A DNA stretch of 64,000 nt from Pseudomonas fluorescens (GCF_902498195.1 NZ_CABVIY010000001.1:868001-932000); one strand, 5' to 3'; counted from the first letter of the stretch, positions 28,901 through 38,570 are shown. The notes: generated from the sequence alone by a model not told the origin. Program-made: numbers and translations.

Positions 28901-29016
28901 GGGGCTTGCTGGTCAGTCAGGTGCTGACGCTGTTCACCACGCCCGTGATCTACCTGTATTTCGACCGTCTTGGTCGACGCTTCGGCAAATCCAAAGCCGA
29001 AGAGGTGGCGGTATGA
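25921..29016 (+). CDS. muxB: RND efflux transporter subunit (MuxB/MdtB)
   Basis: The 1031-residue HAE1-type RND pump protein has twelve expected membrane helices and two large periplasmic loops. It begins [20 protein letters not shown]. The proton-relay Asp pair is visible in TM4 ([19 protein letters not shown]), and the C-terminal half carries [20 protein letters not shown]. With MuxC it should form a heteromeric trimer, as in MdtBC, that exports drugs or other amphiphiles by proton antiport. It is coupled to muxA by ATGA. The gap to muxC is unusually large (136 bases) and holds a REP pair. Confidence 0.95.
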   Translation: MNLSRLFILRPVATTLSMLAIILAGVIAYRLLPVSALPQVDYPTIRVMTLYPGASPDVMTSAVTAPLERQFGQMPGLTQMASTSSGGASVLTLRFSLDINMDVAEQQVQAAINAATNLLPKDLPAPPVYNKVNPADTPVLTLAITSKTMLLPKLNDLVDTRMAQKIAQISGVGMVSIAGGQRQAVRIKVNPEALAANGLNLSDVRTLIGASNVNQPKGNFDGPTRVSMLDANDQLTSPEDYANLILAYANGAPLRLKDVAEIVDGAENERLAAWANENQAVLLNIQRQPGANVIEVVDRIKALLPSITDNLPAGLDVIVLTDRTQTIRASVKDVQHELLIAIALVVMVTFLFLRRASATIIPSVAVPLSLIGTFGVMYLAGFSVNNLTLMALTIATGFVVDDAIVMLENISRFIEEGDSPLNAALKGARQIGFTLISLTLSLIAVLIPLLFMADVVGRLFREFAITLAVAILISLVVSLTLTPMMCARLLKREPKEEEQGRFYRGSGAVIDWMIAAYGRKLQWVLKHQPLTLLVAIGTLALTVFLYMVVPKGFFPVQDTGVIQGISEAPQSISFAAMSERQQELAKVILADPAVESLSSYIGVDGDNSTLNSGRLLINLKPHGNRDLSATEVIARLQPELDKLVGIRLFMQPVQDLTIEDRVSRTQYQFSMSSPDSELLSLWSGRLVEALAQRPELTDVASDLQDKGLQVYLVIDRDAASRVGVSVSNITDALYDAFGQRQISTIYTQASQYRVVLQSQSGEKIGPKALDQIHVKTTDGGQVRLSSLAHIEERQAQLAITHIGQFPAVMMSFNLAPGVALGHAVEIIEQVQKDIGMPIGVQTQFQGAAEAFQASLSSTLLLILAAVVTMYIVLGVLYESYIHPITILSTLPSAAVGALLALLLSGNDLGMIAIIGIILLIGIVKKNAIMMIDFALDAERNQGMDPQTAIYQAALLRFRPILMTTLAALFGAVPLMLATGSGAELRQPLGLVMVGGLLVSQVLTLFTTPVIYLYFDRLGRRFGKSKAEEVAV

Positions 29017-29035
29017 CCCTGCACACTCACGATTC

Positions 29036-29127
29036 CTGTGGGAGCGGGCTTGCTCGCGAAGGGGTCATGGCAGGCGACATCGATGCTGGCAGATCGACCG
29101 CTATCGCGAGCATGCTTGCTCCTTCAG
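29036..29127. repeat. REP pair between muxB and muxC
   Basis: The left arm CTGTGGGAGCGGGCTTGCTC is intact. The right arm is decayed (ATCGCGAGCATGCTTGCTCC, then TTCAGG). It lies in the only wide gap of the efflux operon and could change the relative yield of MuxB and MuxC mRNA. Confidence 0.85.
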
Positions 29128-29152
29128 GGATGGATGTCGGGAGCCGCCGTCG

Positions 29153-32100
29153 ATGAACCTCTCGGGACCTTTCATCAAGCGTCCGGTAGCCACCATGCTG
29201 CTGAGCCTGGCGATCATGTTGCTGGGCGGCGTGAGCTTCGGCCTGTTGCCGGTGTCGCCGCTGCCGCAAATGGACTTCCCGGTGATCGTGGTCCAGGCCA
29301 GCCTGCCCGGCGCGAGCCCGGAAGTGATGGCCTCGACGGTGGCCACGCCACTGGAACGCTCCTTCGGCGCCATCGCCGGGGTCAACACCATGAGCAGCCG
29401 TTCCAGCCAGGGCTCGACCCGGGTGATCCTGCAATTCGACCTGGACCGCGACATCAACGGCGCGGCGCGGGAAGTGCAGGCGGCGATCAACGCCTCGCGC
29501 AACCTGTTGCCCAGCGGCATGCGCAGCATGCCGACCTACAAGAAGGTCAACCCGTCCCAGGCGCCGATCATGGTGTTGTCGCTGACCTCGGACGTGCTGG
29601 AAAAAGGCCAGCTGTATGACCTGGCCTCGACCATCCTGTCCCAAAGCCTGTCGCAGGTGCAGGGCGTCGGTGAAGTGCAGATCGGCGGCAGCTCCTTGCC
29701 GGCGGTGCGCATCGAACTCGAACCGCAGGCCCTGAACCAGTACGGCGTGGCGCTCGATGACGTGCGCAATACCATCGCCAATGCCAACGTGCGCCGGCCC
29801 AAGGGGTCGGTGGAAGACGGCCAGCGGCTGTGGCAGGTGCAGGCCAACGATCAACTGGAGAAAGCCAAGGACTACGAGTCGCTGATCATCCACTACGCCG
29901 ATGGCGCCGCGTTGCGCCTCAAGGATGTGGCCAAGGTCAGCGATGGCGTCGAGGACCGCTACAACAGCGGCTTCTTCAACGACGACGCGGCGGTATTGCT
30001 GGTGATCAACCGCCAGGCCGGCGCCAACATCATCGAGACGGTCAACGAGATCAAGGCCCAGTTGCCGGCGTTGCAGGCGGTGCTGCCGGCCAGCGTCAAG
30101 CTGAACCTAGCCATGGACCGTTCGCCGGTGATCAAGGCCACGCTGCACGAAGCGGAAATGACCCTGCTGATCGCCGTGGCCCTGGTGATCCTGGTGGTGT
30201 TCCTGTTTCTCGGCAATTTCCGCGCCTCGCTGATCCCGACCCTGGCGGTGCCGGTGTCGCTGGTGGGCACCTTCGCGGTGATGTACCTGTACGGTTTTTC
30301 GTTGAACAACCTGTCGCTGATGGCGCTGATCCTGGCCACCGGGCTGGTGGTGGACGACGCCATCGTGGTGCTGGAAAACATTTCCCGGCATATCGATGAG
30401 GGCGTCAAACCGATGAAGGCTGCCTATCTCGGCGCCCAGGAAGTCGGTTTTACCTTGCTGTCGATGAACGTGTCGCTGGTGGCGGTGTTCCTGTCGATCC
30501 TGTTCATGGGCGGGATTATCGAAAGCCTGTTCCGCGAGTTTTCCATCACCCTGGCGGCGTCCATCGTGGTCTCGCTGGTGGTTTCCCTGACCCTGACCCC
30601 GATGCTCTGCGCCCGCTGGCTCAAGCCACACACACCGGGCCAGGAAAACCGCCTGCAACGCTGGAGCCGCCGCGCCAACGACTGGATGGTCGGCAAATAC
30701 GCCACCAGCCTCGACTGGGTCCTGCGTCATCGCCGGCTGACGCTGCTCAGCCTGATTGTCACGGTTGGCGTTAACATTGCGCTGTATGTTGTTGTTCCTA
30801 AAACATTTTTACCGCAACAGGATACCGGTCAGCTGATCGGCTTCGTTCGGGGCGACGACGGCCTGTCGTTCAGCGTGATGCAGCCGAAAATGGAGATTTT
30901 CCGCCGTGCCGTGCTCAAGGATGACGCCGTGCAGAGCGTTGCCGGCTTCATTGGCGGCAGCAACGGCACCAACAACGCCTTCATGCTGGTGCGCCTCAAG
31001 CCGATCAAGGAACGCAATATTTCCGCGCAGAAGGTCATCGAGCGCTTGCGCAAGGAAATGCCCAAGGTCGCCGGTGCGCAGTTGATGCTGATGGCCGACC
31101 AGGACCTGCAGTTCGGCGGCGGTCGCGAGCAGACCTCGTCGCAGTATTCCTACATCCTGCAAAGCGGTGATCTTGGTGCGTTGCGCGAGTGGTATCCGAA
31201 GGTGGTGACCGCGCTCAAGGCCCTGCCGGAGCTGACCGCAATCGATGCTCGTGAAGGTCGTGGCGCCCAGCAGGTGACGCTGATCGTCGACCGCGACCAG
31301 GCCAAGCGCCTGGGCGTCGACATGGACATGGTCACGGCGGTGCTGAACAACGCCTACAGCCAGCGGCAGATATCAACCATCTACGACAGCCTCAACCAGT
31401 ACCAGGTGGTGATGGAGGTCAATCCGAAATACGCCCAGGACCCGATCACCCTGAAACAGGTGCAGGTGATCACCGCCGACGGCGCGCGGATTCCGCTGTC
31501 GACCATTGCCCATTACGAAAACAGCCTGGAAGACGACCGCGTCAGCCACGAAGGCCAGTTCGCCTCGGAAAGCATTGCCTTCGACATGGCCGAAGGCGTG
31601 ACGGTGGAGCAGGGCGGTGCCGCCATCGAGCGGGCGATTGCCTCGGTGGGCCTGCCGGAAGACGTGATCGCGAAAATGGCCGGCACCGCCGATGCCTTCG
31701 CCGCCACCCAGAAAAGCCAGCCGTGGATGATTCTCGGCGCGCTGGTGGCGGTGTACCTGGTGCTGGGTGTTTTGTACGAAAGCTATATCCACCCCCTGAC
31801 CATCCTCTCGACCCTGCCGTCGGCGGGTGTCGGCGCGTTGCTGTCGATCTATGCCCTGGGGGGCGAGTTCAGCCTGATCTCGTTGCTGGGGTTGTTCCTG
31901 CTGATCGGCGTGGTGAAGAAAAACGCCATCCTGATGATCGACCTGGCGTTGCAGCTCGAACGTCAGCAAGGCATGGCGCCGCTGGAGTCTATCCGCAATG
32001 CGTGCCTGCAACGCCTGCGGCCGATCCTGATGACCACCCTGGCGGCGATCCTCGGTGCCTTGCCATTGCTGCTCAGCCGTGCCGAAGGGGCGGAAATGCG

Positions 32101-32260
32101 CCAGCCGCTGGGCCTGACCATCATCGGCGGGCTGATCTTCAGCCAGGTGCTGACCCTTTACACCACCCCGGTGGTTTACCTCTATCTCGACAAACTGCGC
32201 CATCGCTTCAACCACTGGCGTGGGGTGCGTACCGATGCTGCTCTGGAAACTCCGCTATGA
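29153..32260 (+). CDS. muxC: RND efflux transporter subunit (MuxC/MdtC)
   Basis: The 1035-residue protein is a second HAE1-type RND subunit, similar to MuxB. It starts MNLSGPFIKRPVATMLLSLA. TM4 contains ATGLVVDDAIVVLENISRHI, with the Asp pair, and a C-terminal GLFLLIGVVKKNAILMIDLA block is present. The ATG at 29153 was chosen because GGGAG precedes it and it gives the canonical N-terminus; the frame is open further upstream only because it reads through the REP pair. It overlaps opmB by ATGA. Confidence 0.95.
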   Translation: MNLSGPFIKRPVATMLLSLAIMLLGGVSFGLLPVSPLPQMDFPVIVVQASLPGASPEVMASTVATPLERSFGAIAGVNTMSSRSSQGSTRVILQFDLDRDINGAAREVQAAINASRNLLPSGMRSMPTYKKVNPSQAPIMVLSLTSDVLEKGQLYDLASTILSQSLSQVQGVGEVQIGGSSLPAVRIELEPQALNQYGVALDDVRNTIANANVRRPKGSVEDGQRLWQVQANDQLEKAKDYESLIIHYADGAALRLKDVAKVSDGVEDRYNSGFFNDDAAVLLVINRQAGANIIETVNEIKAQLPALQAVLPASVKLNLAMDRSPVIKATLHEAEMTLLIAVALVILVVFLFLGNFRASLIPTLAVPVSLVGTFAVMYLYGFSLNNLSLMALILATGLVVDDAIVVLENISRHIDEGVKPMKAAYLGAQEVGFTLLSMNVSLVAVFLSILFMGGIIESLFREFSITLAASIVVSLVVSLTLTPMLCARWLKPHTPGQENRLQRWSRRANDWMVGKYATSLDWVLRHRRLTLLSLIVTVGVNIALYVVVPKTFLPQQDTGQLIGFVRGDDGLSFSVMQPKMEIFRRAVLKDDAVQSVAGFIGGSNGTNNAFMLVRLKPIKERNISAQKVIERLRKEMPKVAGAQLMLMADQDLQFGGGREQTSSQYSYILQSGDLGALREWYPKVVTALKALPELTAIDAREGRGAQQVTLIVDRDQAKRLGVDMDMVTAVLNNAYSQRQISTIYDSLNQYQVVMEVNPKYAQDPITLKQVQVITADGARIPLSTIAHYENSLEDDRVSHEGQFASESIAFDMAEGVTVEQGGAAIERAIASVGLPEDVIAKMAGTADAFAATQKSQPWMILGALVAVYLVLGVLYESYIHPLTILSTLPSAGVGALLSIYALGGEFSLISLLGLFLLIGVVKKNAILMIDLALQLERQQGMAPLESIRNACLQRLRPILMTTLAAILGALPLLLSRAEGAEMRQPLGLTIIGGLIFSQVLTLYTTPVVYLYLDKLRHRFNHWRGVRTDAALETPL

Positions 32261-33750
32261 CTGACACATCGCTATTCAACCTGGCCACGCCGCTGGCCAC
32301 ATCGTTGATCAAGGCCCGAGGCTCGCGGTTGCTGAGCCTGACGCTGTGCATGGCGATGCTCAGTGCCTGCGCCGTCGGCCCGGATTACCAGCGCCCGCCA
32401 GCCGCCGCGCCGATGGCGTACAAGGAAGCGGCCGGCTGGCGTCAGGCCAATCCGAGCGATTCCCTGGCCCGGGGTGCCTGGTGGGAGCTGTATGGCGACC
32501 GCCAGCTCAACGGCCTGATCGAACAACTCAACAGCGCCAACCAGACGGTTGCCCAGTCCGAGGCCCAGTACCGTCAGGCCCAGGCGCTGGTGCGCAGTGC
32601 CCGTGGCGCGTTTTTCCCCACCGTGGACCTGAGCATGGGAAAAAACCGCTCCAGCCAGGGCACCGGCAGCAGCAGTTCCAGCCTGACCAGTTCTTCCAGC
32701 GGTATTCGCGACACCTACACCGCCCAGGCCGGCGTCAGCTGGGAAGCGGACATCTGGGGCAAATTACGCCGTGGCCTCGAAGCGGACACCGCCAATGCCC
32801 AGGCCAGCTACGCCGATCTGGCGGCGATGCGCTTGAGCCAGCAGTCGGAGCTGGTGCAGAACTACCTGCAATTGCGGGTCATCGATGAGCAGAAGCGCCT
32901 GCTGGAAGCAACCGTGGAGGCTTACAAGCGCTCGTTGAAAATGACCGAAAACCAGTACCGCGCCGGGGTCTCCGGCAAGGATGCGGTGGCCCAGGCCCAG
33001 ACGCAGCTCAAGGGCACCGAAGCAGACATGGTCGACCTGATCTGGCAACGCGCCCAGTTCGAAAACGCCATCGCCGTACTGATCGGCCTGCCGCCGGCCG
33101 AGTTCGAACTGGCTGAAAGCGAGGACATCCCGGCCTTGCCCGAAGTCCCGCTGAGCTTGCCTTCGCAGTTGCTGGAACGGCGTCCGGACATTGCCTCCGC
33201 CGAGCGCTCGGTGATGGCCGCCAATGCCAACATCGGCGTGGCCAAGGCGGCCTACTACCCGGACCTGACCCTGAGCCTGAACGGCGGTTACAGCAGCAGT
33301 ACTTCCAAGGATTTGTTCAGCCTGCCCAACCGCTTCTGGTCGGTGGGCCCGCAACTGGCCATGACCCTGTTCGACGGCGGCCAGCGTTCGGCGGAAGTCG
33401 ACCGCAGCGAAGCGGCCTACGACGAAACCGTGGCCAAGTACCGCCAGACCGTACTCGACGGCTTCCGTGAAGTGGAAGATTACCTGGTTCAGCTCAAGGT
33501 CCTGGAAAACGAAGCCGTGGTTCGCCAGCAAGCCCTGGACGCGGCGCGCGAATCCTTGCGCCTGACCCAGAACCAGTACAAGGCCGGGGTGATTGCCTAT
33601 CTGGATGTGGTGGTGGTTCAGGCGGCGGCATTGAGCAACGAACGCAGTGCGCTGAGTCTGCTGCAGAGCCGCTTGATTGCCAGCGTGAATCTGATTGCCG
33701 CACTGGGTGGCGGCTGGGACGGGCAGCTTCAGGTGAGCGACAAACAGTGA
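32257..33750 (+). CDS. opmB: Outer-membrane efflux lipoprotein channel (OpmB, TolC/OprM family)
   Basis: The 497-residue protein has a lipoprotein signal peptide with lipobox LSAC (LCMAMLSACAVGPDY), then two OEP repeats. These include LVQNYLQLRVIDEQKRLLEA in the first half and VGPQLAMTLFDGGQRSAEVD plus LTQNQYKAGVIAYLDVVVVQ in the second. It forms the trimeric outer-membrane exit duct for MuxABC. The start overlaps the muxC stop (ATGA). A GTAGGAGC-type palindrome follows the stop codon by 12 bases and may end the operon. Confidence 0.95.
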   Translation: MTDTSLFNLATPLATSLIKARGSRLLSLTLCMAMLSACAVGPDYQRPPAAAPMAYKEAAGWRQANPSDSLARGAWWELYGDRQLNGLIEQLNSANQTVAQSEAQYRQAQALVRSARGAFFPTVDLSMGKNRSSQGTGSSSSSLTSSSSGIRDTYTAQAGVSWEADIWGKLRRGLEADTANAQASYADLAAMRLSQQSELVQNYLQLRVIDEQKRLLEATVEAYKRSLKMTENQYRAGVSGKDAVAQAQTQLKGTEADMVDLIWQRAQFENAIAVLIGLPPAEFELAESEDIPALPEVPLSLPSQLLERRPDIASAERSVMAANANIGVAKAAYYPDLTLSLNGGYSSSTSKDLFSLPNRFWSVGPQLAMTLFDGGQRSAEVDRSEAAYDETVAKYRQTVLDGFREVEDYLVQLKVLENEAVVRQQALDAARESLRLTQNQYKAGVIAYLDVVVVQAAALSNERSALSLLQSRLIASVNLIAALGGGWDGQLQVSDKQ

Positions 33751-33762
33751 AGCATTGTCCCT

Positions 33763-33851
33763 GTAGGAGCTGCCGAAGGCTGCGATCTTTTGATCTTGAT
33801 TTTCGCTGATCGGGAAAGGATCGCAGCCTCGTTTCACTCGGCAGCTCCTAC
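33763..33851. repeat. REP-type inverted repeat, GTAGGAGCTGCC family
   Basis: Arms GTAGGAGCTGCCGAAGGCTG and GCAGCCTCGTTTCACTCGGC, the right one with an internal insertion (TCGTTTCACTCGG in place of TTCGG). It lies at the end of the efflux operon. Confidence 0.85.
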
Positions 33852-33955
33852 ACAGACAGGTGCCGGGATAGAGCATCTACGGTAGATCAAACAAGCGTTT
33901 CATCGGCTTGATGGCGAAATGATAACTTTTTCAGTGCGTTAAATGGCGGAATCAA

Positions 33956-33961
33956 TATAAT
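33956..33961 (+). promoter_or_regulatory. Possible -10 element of mucR
   Basis: A perfect TATAAT lies 59 bases before the ATG in a locally AT-rich stretch. No good -35 box is found at 16-18 bases, so the assignment is weak. Confidence 0.3.
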
Positions 33962-34019
33962 CGCCAAATTTGCCCCACCGAGAAGGGAAGCAGTACGGGG
34001 GGCGGTGGCGAGACTCCTT

Positions 34020-36101
34020 ATGCTCATCGGTAGCTATTCTCCAACGCTGGTCGTCATCTCACTTTGCGTCGCGATCCTCGCCTCATACACTGCGCTCGAC
34101 CTGACCGGGCGTATTGCCACTGCCAAGGGGCGAGCCGTGCATTTATGGACGGCCGGCGGCGCATTCGCCATGGGCGTCGGCGTCTGGTCGATGCACTTCA
34201 TTGGCATGCTCGCGTTCAAGCTGCCGATCGACCTCGGCTACGACCTCACCATTACCTTGCTTTCGCTGCTGATCGGCATCCTGTCCTGCGGATTCGCCCT
34301 GTGGCTGGTCAGCCAGCCCCGATTGCCGGCCTGGCAACTGGCGTTCGGCGCCCTGGTGATGGGCGCGGGGATCAGCGCCATGCATTACACCGGCATGGCC
34401 GCCATGCGCATGCAACCGGGCATCGATTACGACCCGACGTTGTTCGGCACCTCGCTGTTGATTGCGGCCGGGGCGTCGGGGGCTGCGCTGTGGATTGCTT
34501 TCCGCCTGCGCCAGCACGCGCCTTATGTCCGCCTGATCCGTGGCGGTGCGGCGGTGATCATGGGGATTGCCATCGTCGGCATGCATTACACGGCCATGGC
34601 CGCCGCACGTTTCCCGGACGGCAGTTTTTGCGGTGCGGCGGTAGACGGTTTGAGCGGCAAGGGCCTGGACAACCTGGTGCTGATCACCACGCTGGCGGTG
34701 TTGAGCATCGCCTTGCTGACCTCGATCCTTGACGCGCGCCTGGAAGCCCGTACCGCCAGCCTTGCCCACTCGCTGACCGAAGCCAACCGTGAACTGACCC
34801 AACTGGCCTTGCACGACACCCTGACCGGCTTGCCGAACCGGGTATTGCTGGCCGACCGCATCGACCAGGCCATCTCCCGGGTGAATGGCGAAGGCGGTTG
34901 TTTTGCGCTGATGTTCATCGATCTGGACGGCTTCAAGCCGGTCAATGATGCGTTTGGCCATCACATGGGCGACCAGTTGCTGCGCGAAGTCAGCCTGCGC
35001 CTGCGTGAGGATTTGCGCAGCCAGGACACCCTGGCGCGCATCGGCGGCGATGAGTTCGTGCTGCTGGTGCAACTCAGTGACCAGAATGACGCCATGGGCC
35101 TCGCCGCCCGCCAGGTCGCGCTGATCGCCCGTCCGTTCCGCGTCGCTGAGCATGATCTGCAGATCTCCGCCAGCGTCGGCATCTCGCTGTATCCGGGCAA
35201 TGGCCAGAACGCCCACGAACTGCTGATGAACGCGGATGCGGCGATGTATCACGCCAAGGGCGCCGGCAAAAACGGCTACAGCTTCTTCGACGCCTCGATG
35301 AACAGCAACGCGCGCAAGCAGCTGCAACTGCTGCAAGACTTGCGCAACGCGGTCGAGCAGCAACAGTTCAGCCTGCATTACCAGCCCAAGTTCGATGCCG
35401 CCAATGGTCAGCCGGTCGGCGCCGAGGCGCTGTTACGCTGGGAGCATCCGACCCAGGGCATGCTGCTGCCGGACAAATTTATCGAGCTGGCGGAGAAGAC
35501 CGGGCTGATCATCCCGATTGGCGACTGGGTGCTCAACGAAGCCTGTCGGCAGATGCGCGAATGGTACGTGCTGGGCTACACCGACTGGCGCATCGCGGTG
35601 AACCTTTCGGCCTTGCAGTTCTGCCATGCGGGGTTGGTGAAAAGCGTGGCCAAGGCCTTGTCCACGCATCACTTGCCGGCCAACAGCCTGACCCTGGAAA
35701 TCACCGAAACCACGGCCATGAGCGATGCCGATGCGAGCATGACGGTGCTGCAGGAGCTGTCGGATATGGGCGTCGACCTGTCCATCGATGACTTCGGCAC
35801 CGGTTATTCGAGCCTGATGTACCTCAAGCGTTTGCCGGCCAATGAACTGAAGATCGACCGGGGCTTTGTGCGTGACCTGGAGCGTGACAGCGATGACGCG
35901 GCCATCGTTTCGGCGATTGTCGCCCTCGGTCAGGCGCTGGGGCTGCGCATCGTCGCCGAAGGCGTGGAAACCGATGTCCAGCAGGACTTCCTGACGCAAC
36001 TGGGGTGCAACTCGTTGCAGGGCTACCTGCTGGGGCATCCGTTGCCGGCCGAGCGGTTCATGATGGAGATTCATCGCTCGGAGCAGTTGGCACTGGCCTG
36101 A
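34020..36101 (+). CDS. mucR: MHYT-GGDEF-EAL membrane protein (MucR-type c-di-GMP enzyme)
   Basis: The 693-residue protein starts with an MHYT sensor of about seven membrane helices carrying MHFIGM, MHYTGM and MHYTAM motifs (possible metal or gas sensing). A GGDEF diguanylate cyclase domain with intact RIGGDEF and an EAL phosphodiesterase domain (GAEALLRWEHP, DDFGTGYSSL) follow. Both catalytic motifs look intact, so it may make and degrade c-di-GMP. P. aeruginosa MucR, with the same architecture and size, controls alginate synthesis. The ATG at 34020 gives the family's usual start (MLIGSYSPTLV); a GTG at 34005 is possible. It is a single-gene unit. Confidence 0.9.
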   Translation: MLIGSYSPTLVVISLCVAILASYTALDLTGRIATAKGRAVHLWTAGGAFAMGVGVWSMHFIGMLAFKLPIDLGYDLTITLLSLLIGILSCGFALWLVSQPRLPAWQLAFGALVMGAGISAMHYTGMAAMRMQPGIDYDPTLFGTSLLIAAGASGAALWIAFRLRQHAPYVRLIRGGAAVIMGIAIVGMHYTAMAAARFPDGSFCGAAVDGLSGKGLDNLVLITTLAVLSIALLTSILDARLEARTASLAHSLTEANRELTQLALHDTLTGLPNRVLLADRIDQAISRVNGEGGCFALMFIDLDGFKPVNDAFGHHMGDQLLREVSLRLREDLRSQDTLARIGGDEFVLLVQLSDQNDAMGLAARQVALIARPFRVAEHDLQISASVGISLYPGNGQNAHELLMNADAAMYHAKGAGKNGYSFFDASMNSNARKQLQLLQDLRNAVEQQQFSLHYQPKFDAANGQPVGAEALLRWEHPTQGMLLPDKFIELAEKTGLIIPIGDWVLNEACRQMREWYVLGYTDWRIAVNLSALQFCHAGLVKSVAKALSTHHLPANSLTLEITETTAMSDADASMTVLQELSDMGVDLSIDDFGTGYSSLMYLKRLPANELKIDRGFVRDLERDSDDAAIVSAIVALGQALGLRIVAEGVETDVQQDFLTQLGCNSLQGYLLGHPLPAERFMMEIHRSEQLALA

Positions 36102-36220
36102 CGTACCGCGTTATCGTTCTGCGCGGCGGTACGGCGAAGTCACCGTCACATCATGCAAAAACCGCCAAGGCCGGTTATTCTTGCCCCCGACCGCATACGC
36201 TTGAAACGGGGAAAGCCTGC

Positions 36221-36967
36221 ATGGAAAAAGTCATCGTCATCACCGGCGGCAGTCGCGGCATTGGCGCCGCTACAGCCCTGTTGGCCGCTGAACTTGGCTA
36301 TCGGATCTGCATCAACTACCAGTCGGATGAAGAGGCGGCGCAAGGCGTGCTGGAGCAAGTCCGCGCACGGGGCGCACAAGCCATTGCGGTGCGCGCCGAT
36401 GTCAGCATCGAAGATGAAGTGATCGCCCTGTTCAACCGGGTGGACAGCGAACTGGGCCGCGTCACGGCACTGGTGAACAATGCCGGCACCGTCGGGCAAA
36501 AGTCCCGGGTCGACGAAATGTCCGAATTCCGCATTCTCAAAATTCTCAAGACCAACGTGCTGGCGCCGGTGCTGTGCGCCAAGCACGCCATCCTGCGCAT
36601 GTCGCCCAAGCATGGCGGGCAGGGCGGCAGCATCGTCAACGTCTCCTCGGTCGCCGCACGCCTGGGCTCGCCCAACGAATACGTCGACTACGCCGCCTCC
36701 AAGGGCGCGCTCGACACCTTCACCATCGGTCTGTCCAAGGAAGTGGCGGGCGAGGGGATTCGCGTCAATGCGGTGCGACCGGGTTACATCTACACCGATT
36801 TCCACGCACTGAGCGGCGATCCGGATCGGGTCAGCAAGCTGGAATCGGCGATCCCCATGGCCCGGGGCGGGCGGCCAGATGAAGTGGCCGAGGCGATTGT
36901 GTGGTTGTTGTCGGACAAGGCGTCTTATGCCACCGGGACTTTTGTTGATTTGGGGGGTGGGCGCTAG
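36221..36967 (+). CDS. Short-chain dehydrogenase/reductase
   Basis: The 248-residue NAD(P)-dependent oxidoreductase is of classical SDR type. It has the cofactor loop TGGSRGIG at residues 8-15, NNAG in VNNAGTV, the catalytic Ser in VNVSSVAARLG, and Y-x-x-x-K in YVDYAASKG. The end VDLGGGR fits glucose-1-dehydrogenase/FabG-like relatives. The substrate cannot be inferred. The ATG at 36221 was chosen because it opens the Rossmann fold; upstream in-frame sequence overlaps mucR. A GTGGGAGC-type palindrome follows the stop codon. Confidence 0.9.
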   Translation: MEKVIVITGGSRGIGAATALLAAELGYRICINYQSDEEAAQGVLEQVRARGAQAIAVRADVSIEDEVIALFNRVDSELGRVTALVNNAGTVGQKSRVDEMSEFRILKILKTNVLAPVLCAKHAILRMSPKHGGQGGSIVNVSSVAARLGSPNEYVDYAASKGALDTFTIGLSKEVAGEGIRVNAVRPGYIYTDFHALSGDPDRVSKLESAIPMARGGRPDEVAEAIVWLLSDKASYATGTFVDLGGGR

Positions 36968-36999
36968 TCCCTTGGATTTGCGTTGCCAGCACTGGCCTC

Positions 37000-37090
37000 T
37001 TCGCGGGCAAGCCCGCTCCCACAGGGTTCTTTGTCGTACACAGAATTTGTGTCCATCACCGTCCATTGTGGGAGCGGGCTTGCCCGCGAA
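37000..37090. repeat. REP pair (REPIN)
   Basis: The inverted arms TTCGCGGGCAAGCCCGCTCC and GTGGGAGCGGGCTTGCCCGC lie between convergent genes. The loop contains a second small inverted element (ACACAGAATTTGTGT). Confidence 0.88.
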
Positions 37091-37117
37091 GAGGCCGGAA
37101 CGGGCGACGCAGAGCTG

Positions 37118-38527
37118 TCAGAACGAACGCACAATCCGTCCCAACGTCTCCATCGCCTTCTCGGCAGCCTCGCTCCACGGGCTGCCGTAATTCAACCGAA
37201 TGCAATGCCTGAAGCGCTGGGCCGGGGAAAAAATCGGTCCCGGGGCGATGCTGATGCCTTGCGCCAGCGCCATCTGGAACAACTTCAACGAATCCATCTG
37301 CGCCGGCAGTTCCAGCCACAGGAAGTAGCCGCCGGCCGGTTGGCTGACGCGGGTTTCTGCCGGGAAATAGCGGGCAATGGCCGCGAGCATGGCGCTTTGC
37401 TGCTCTTCCAGGGCGTAACGCAGTTTGCGCAGGTGCCGATCGTAGCCACCGTGTTGCAGGTAATCGGCGATGGCGGCCTGGGCCGGCATCGAGGCGCAGA
37501 GCGAGGTCATGAGTTTCAGGCGTTCGATCTTCTGCGCGTAGCGCCCGGCGGCGACCCAACCCACCCGGTAGCCCGGGGCCAGGCTTTTGGCGAAGGAACC
37601 GCAGTGCATCACCAAGCCTTCGGTATCGAACGCCTTGGCCGGTTTTGGCGCTTGTTGGCCGTAGTACAACTCGGCGTAGACATCGTCCTCGATCAGCGGC
37701 ACCTGGTGGTGGCGCAGCAACTCGACCAGTTCCTGTTTCTTCGCCTCGGGCATGGTCGCGCCCATGGGGTTCTGGAAACTGGTCATGCACCAGCAGGCCT
37801 TGATCGGGTGGCGTTCCAGGGTTTGCGCCAGGACGCCAAGATCAATGCCGTCACGCGGGTGCACCGGGATTTCCACGGCCTTGAGTTTCAGCCGTTCCAG
37901 AACTTGCAGGCAGGCATAGAACGCCGGGGCTTCGATGGCCACCAGGTCGCCGGGTTCGGTGACCGCTTGCAGGCACAGGTTCAACGCCTCCAGGGCGCCA
38001 TTGGTGATCAGCAGTTCTTCCATCGGCAGCATCAGGCCGCCGACCATGTAGCGCAGGGCGATTTGCCGGCGCAGTTGCGGGTTGCCCGGCGACATGTCGG
38101 TCACGACCATGCGCGGGTCCATCTCGCGACTGGCGCTGGCCAGCGAGCGTGACAGCCGTTGCAGCGGGAACAGGGTCGGGCTGGGGAAGGCCGAGCCGAA
38201 CGGCACGGTGTTCGGGTCCTTGATCGAGTCGAGGACCGAGAACACCAGTTCGCTGACATCGACTTCGGTCGATTCATTGACCTGGGTGCTGATCACCGGC
38301 TCGGAAAACGGCCGTGGCGCATGGGCGTTGACGAAGTAGCCGGAGCGCGGCCGGGCGCGGATCAGGCCACGGCGTTCGAGCAGGTAATAGGCCTGGAACA
38401 CCGTGGACGGGCTGACCCCGTAGGTCTGGCTGGCGTAGCGCACCGACGGCACGCGTTGGCCGGGGCCGAGGACGCCGGAGCGGATCAGTTCAGCGATGTC
38501 GTCGGCGAATTTTTCGTAGCGTTTCAT
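37118..38527 (-). CDS. MocR-type regulator (GntR HTH fused to aminotransferase-like domain)
   Basis: The 469-residue protein has a GntR winged helix at residues 1-75 (VPSVRYASQTYGVSPSTVFQ, LERRGLIRARPRSGYFV) and a fold-type I aminotransferase-like domain. The PLP-binding lysine is visible in CGSFAKSLAPGYRVGW, so PLP binding is likely. MocR proteins usually act as transcription regulators rather than transaminases. It is encoded next to ccoG, as are PA4132 (mpaR, as I recall) and PA4131 in P. aeruginosa. Its likely targets are the ccoN/reductase and ccoG promoters, which share the motif CGGATCAGATGC. Confidence 0.88.
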   Translation of the reverse strand: MKRYEKFADDIAELIRSGVLGPGQRVPSVRYASQTYGVSPSTVFQAYYLLERRGLIRARPRSGYFVNAHAPRPFSEPVISTQVNESTEVDVSELVFSVLDSIKDPNTVPFGSAFPSPTLFPLQRLSRSLASASREMDPRMVVTDMSPGNPQLRRQIALRYMVGGLMLPMEELLITNGALEALNLCLQAVTEPGDLVAIEAPAFYACLQVLERLKLKAVEIPVHPRDGIDLGVLAQTLERHPIKACWCMTSFQNPMGATMPEAKKQELVELLRHHQVPLIEDDVYAELYYGQQAPKPAKAFDTEGLVMHCGSFAKSLAPGYRVGWVAAGRYAQKIERLKLMTSLCASMPAQAAIADYLQHGGYDRHLRKLRYALEEQQSAMLAAIARYFPAETRVSQPAGGYFLWLELPAQMDSLKLFQMALAQGISIAPGPIFSPAQRFRHCIRLNYGSPWSEAAEKAMETLGRIVRSF

Positions 38528-38570
38528 CGAGTGCCCGATTGGTATTGTTCAGAAAAATCGAGGTGACTTC

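Noticed and set aside
28970..29152. Longer N-terminus for MuxC reading through the REP pair
   Set aside because: The upstream part overlaps the muxB gene end and translates repeat sequence. The ATG at 29153 gives the canonical RND start and has a GGGAG site.
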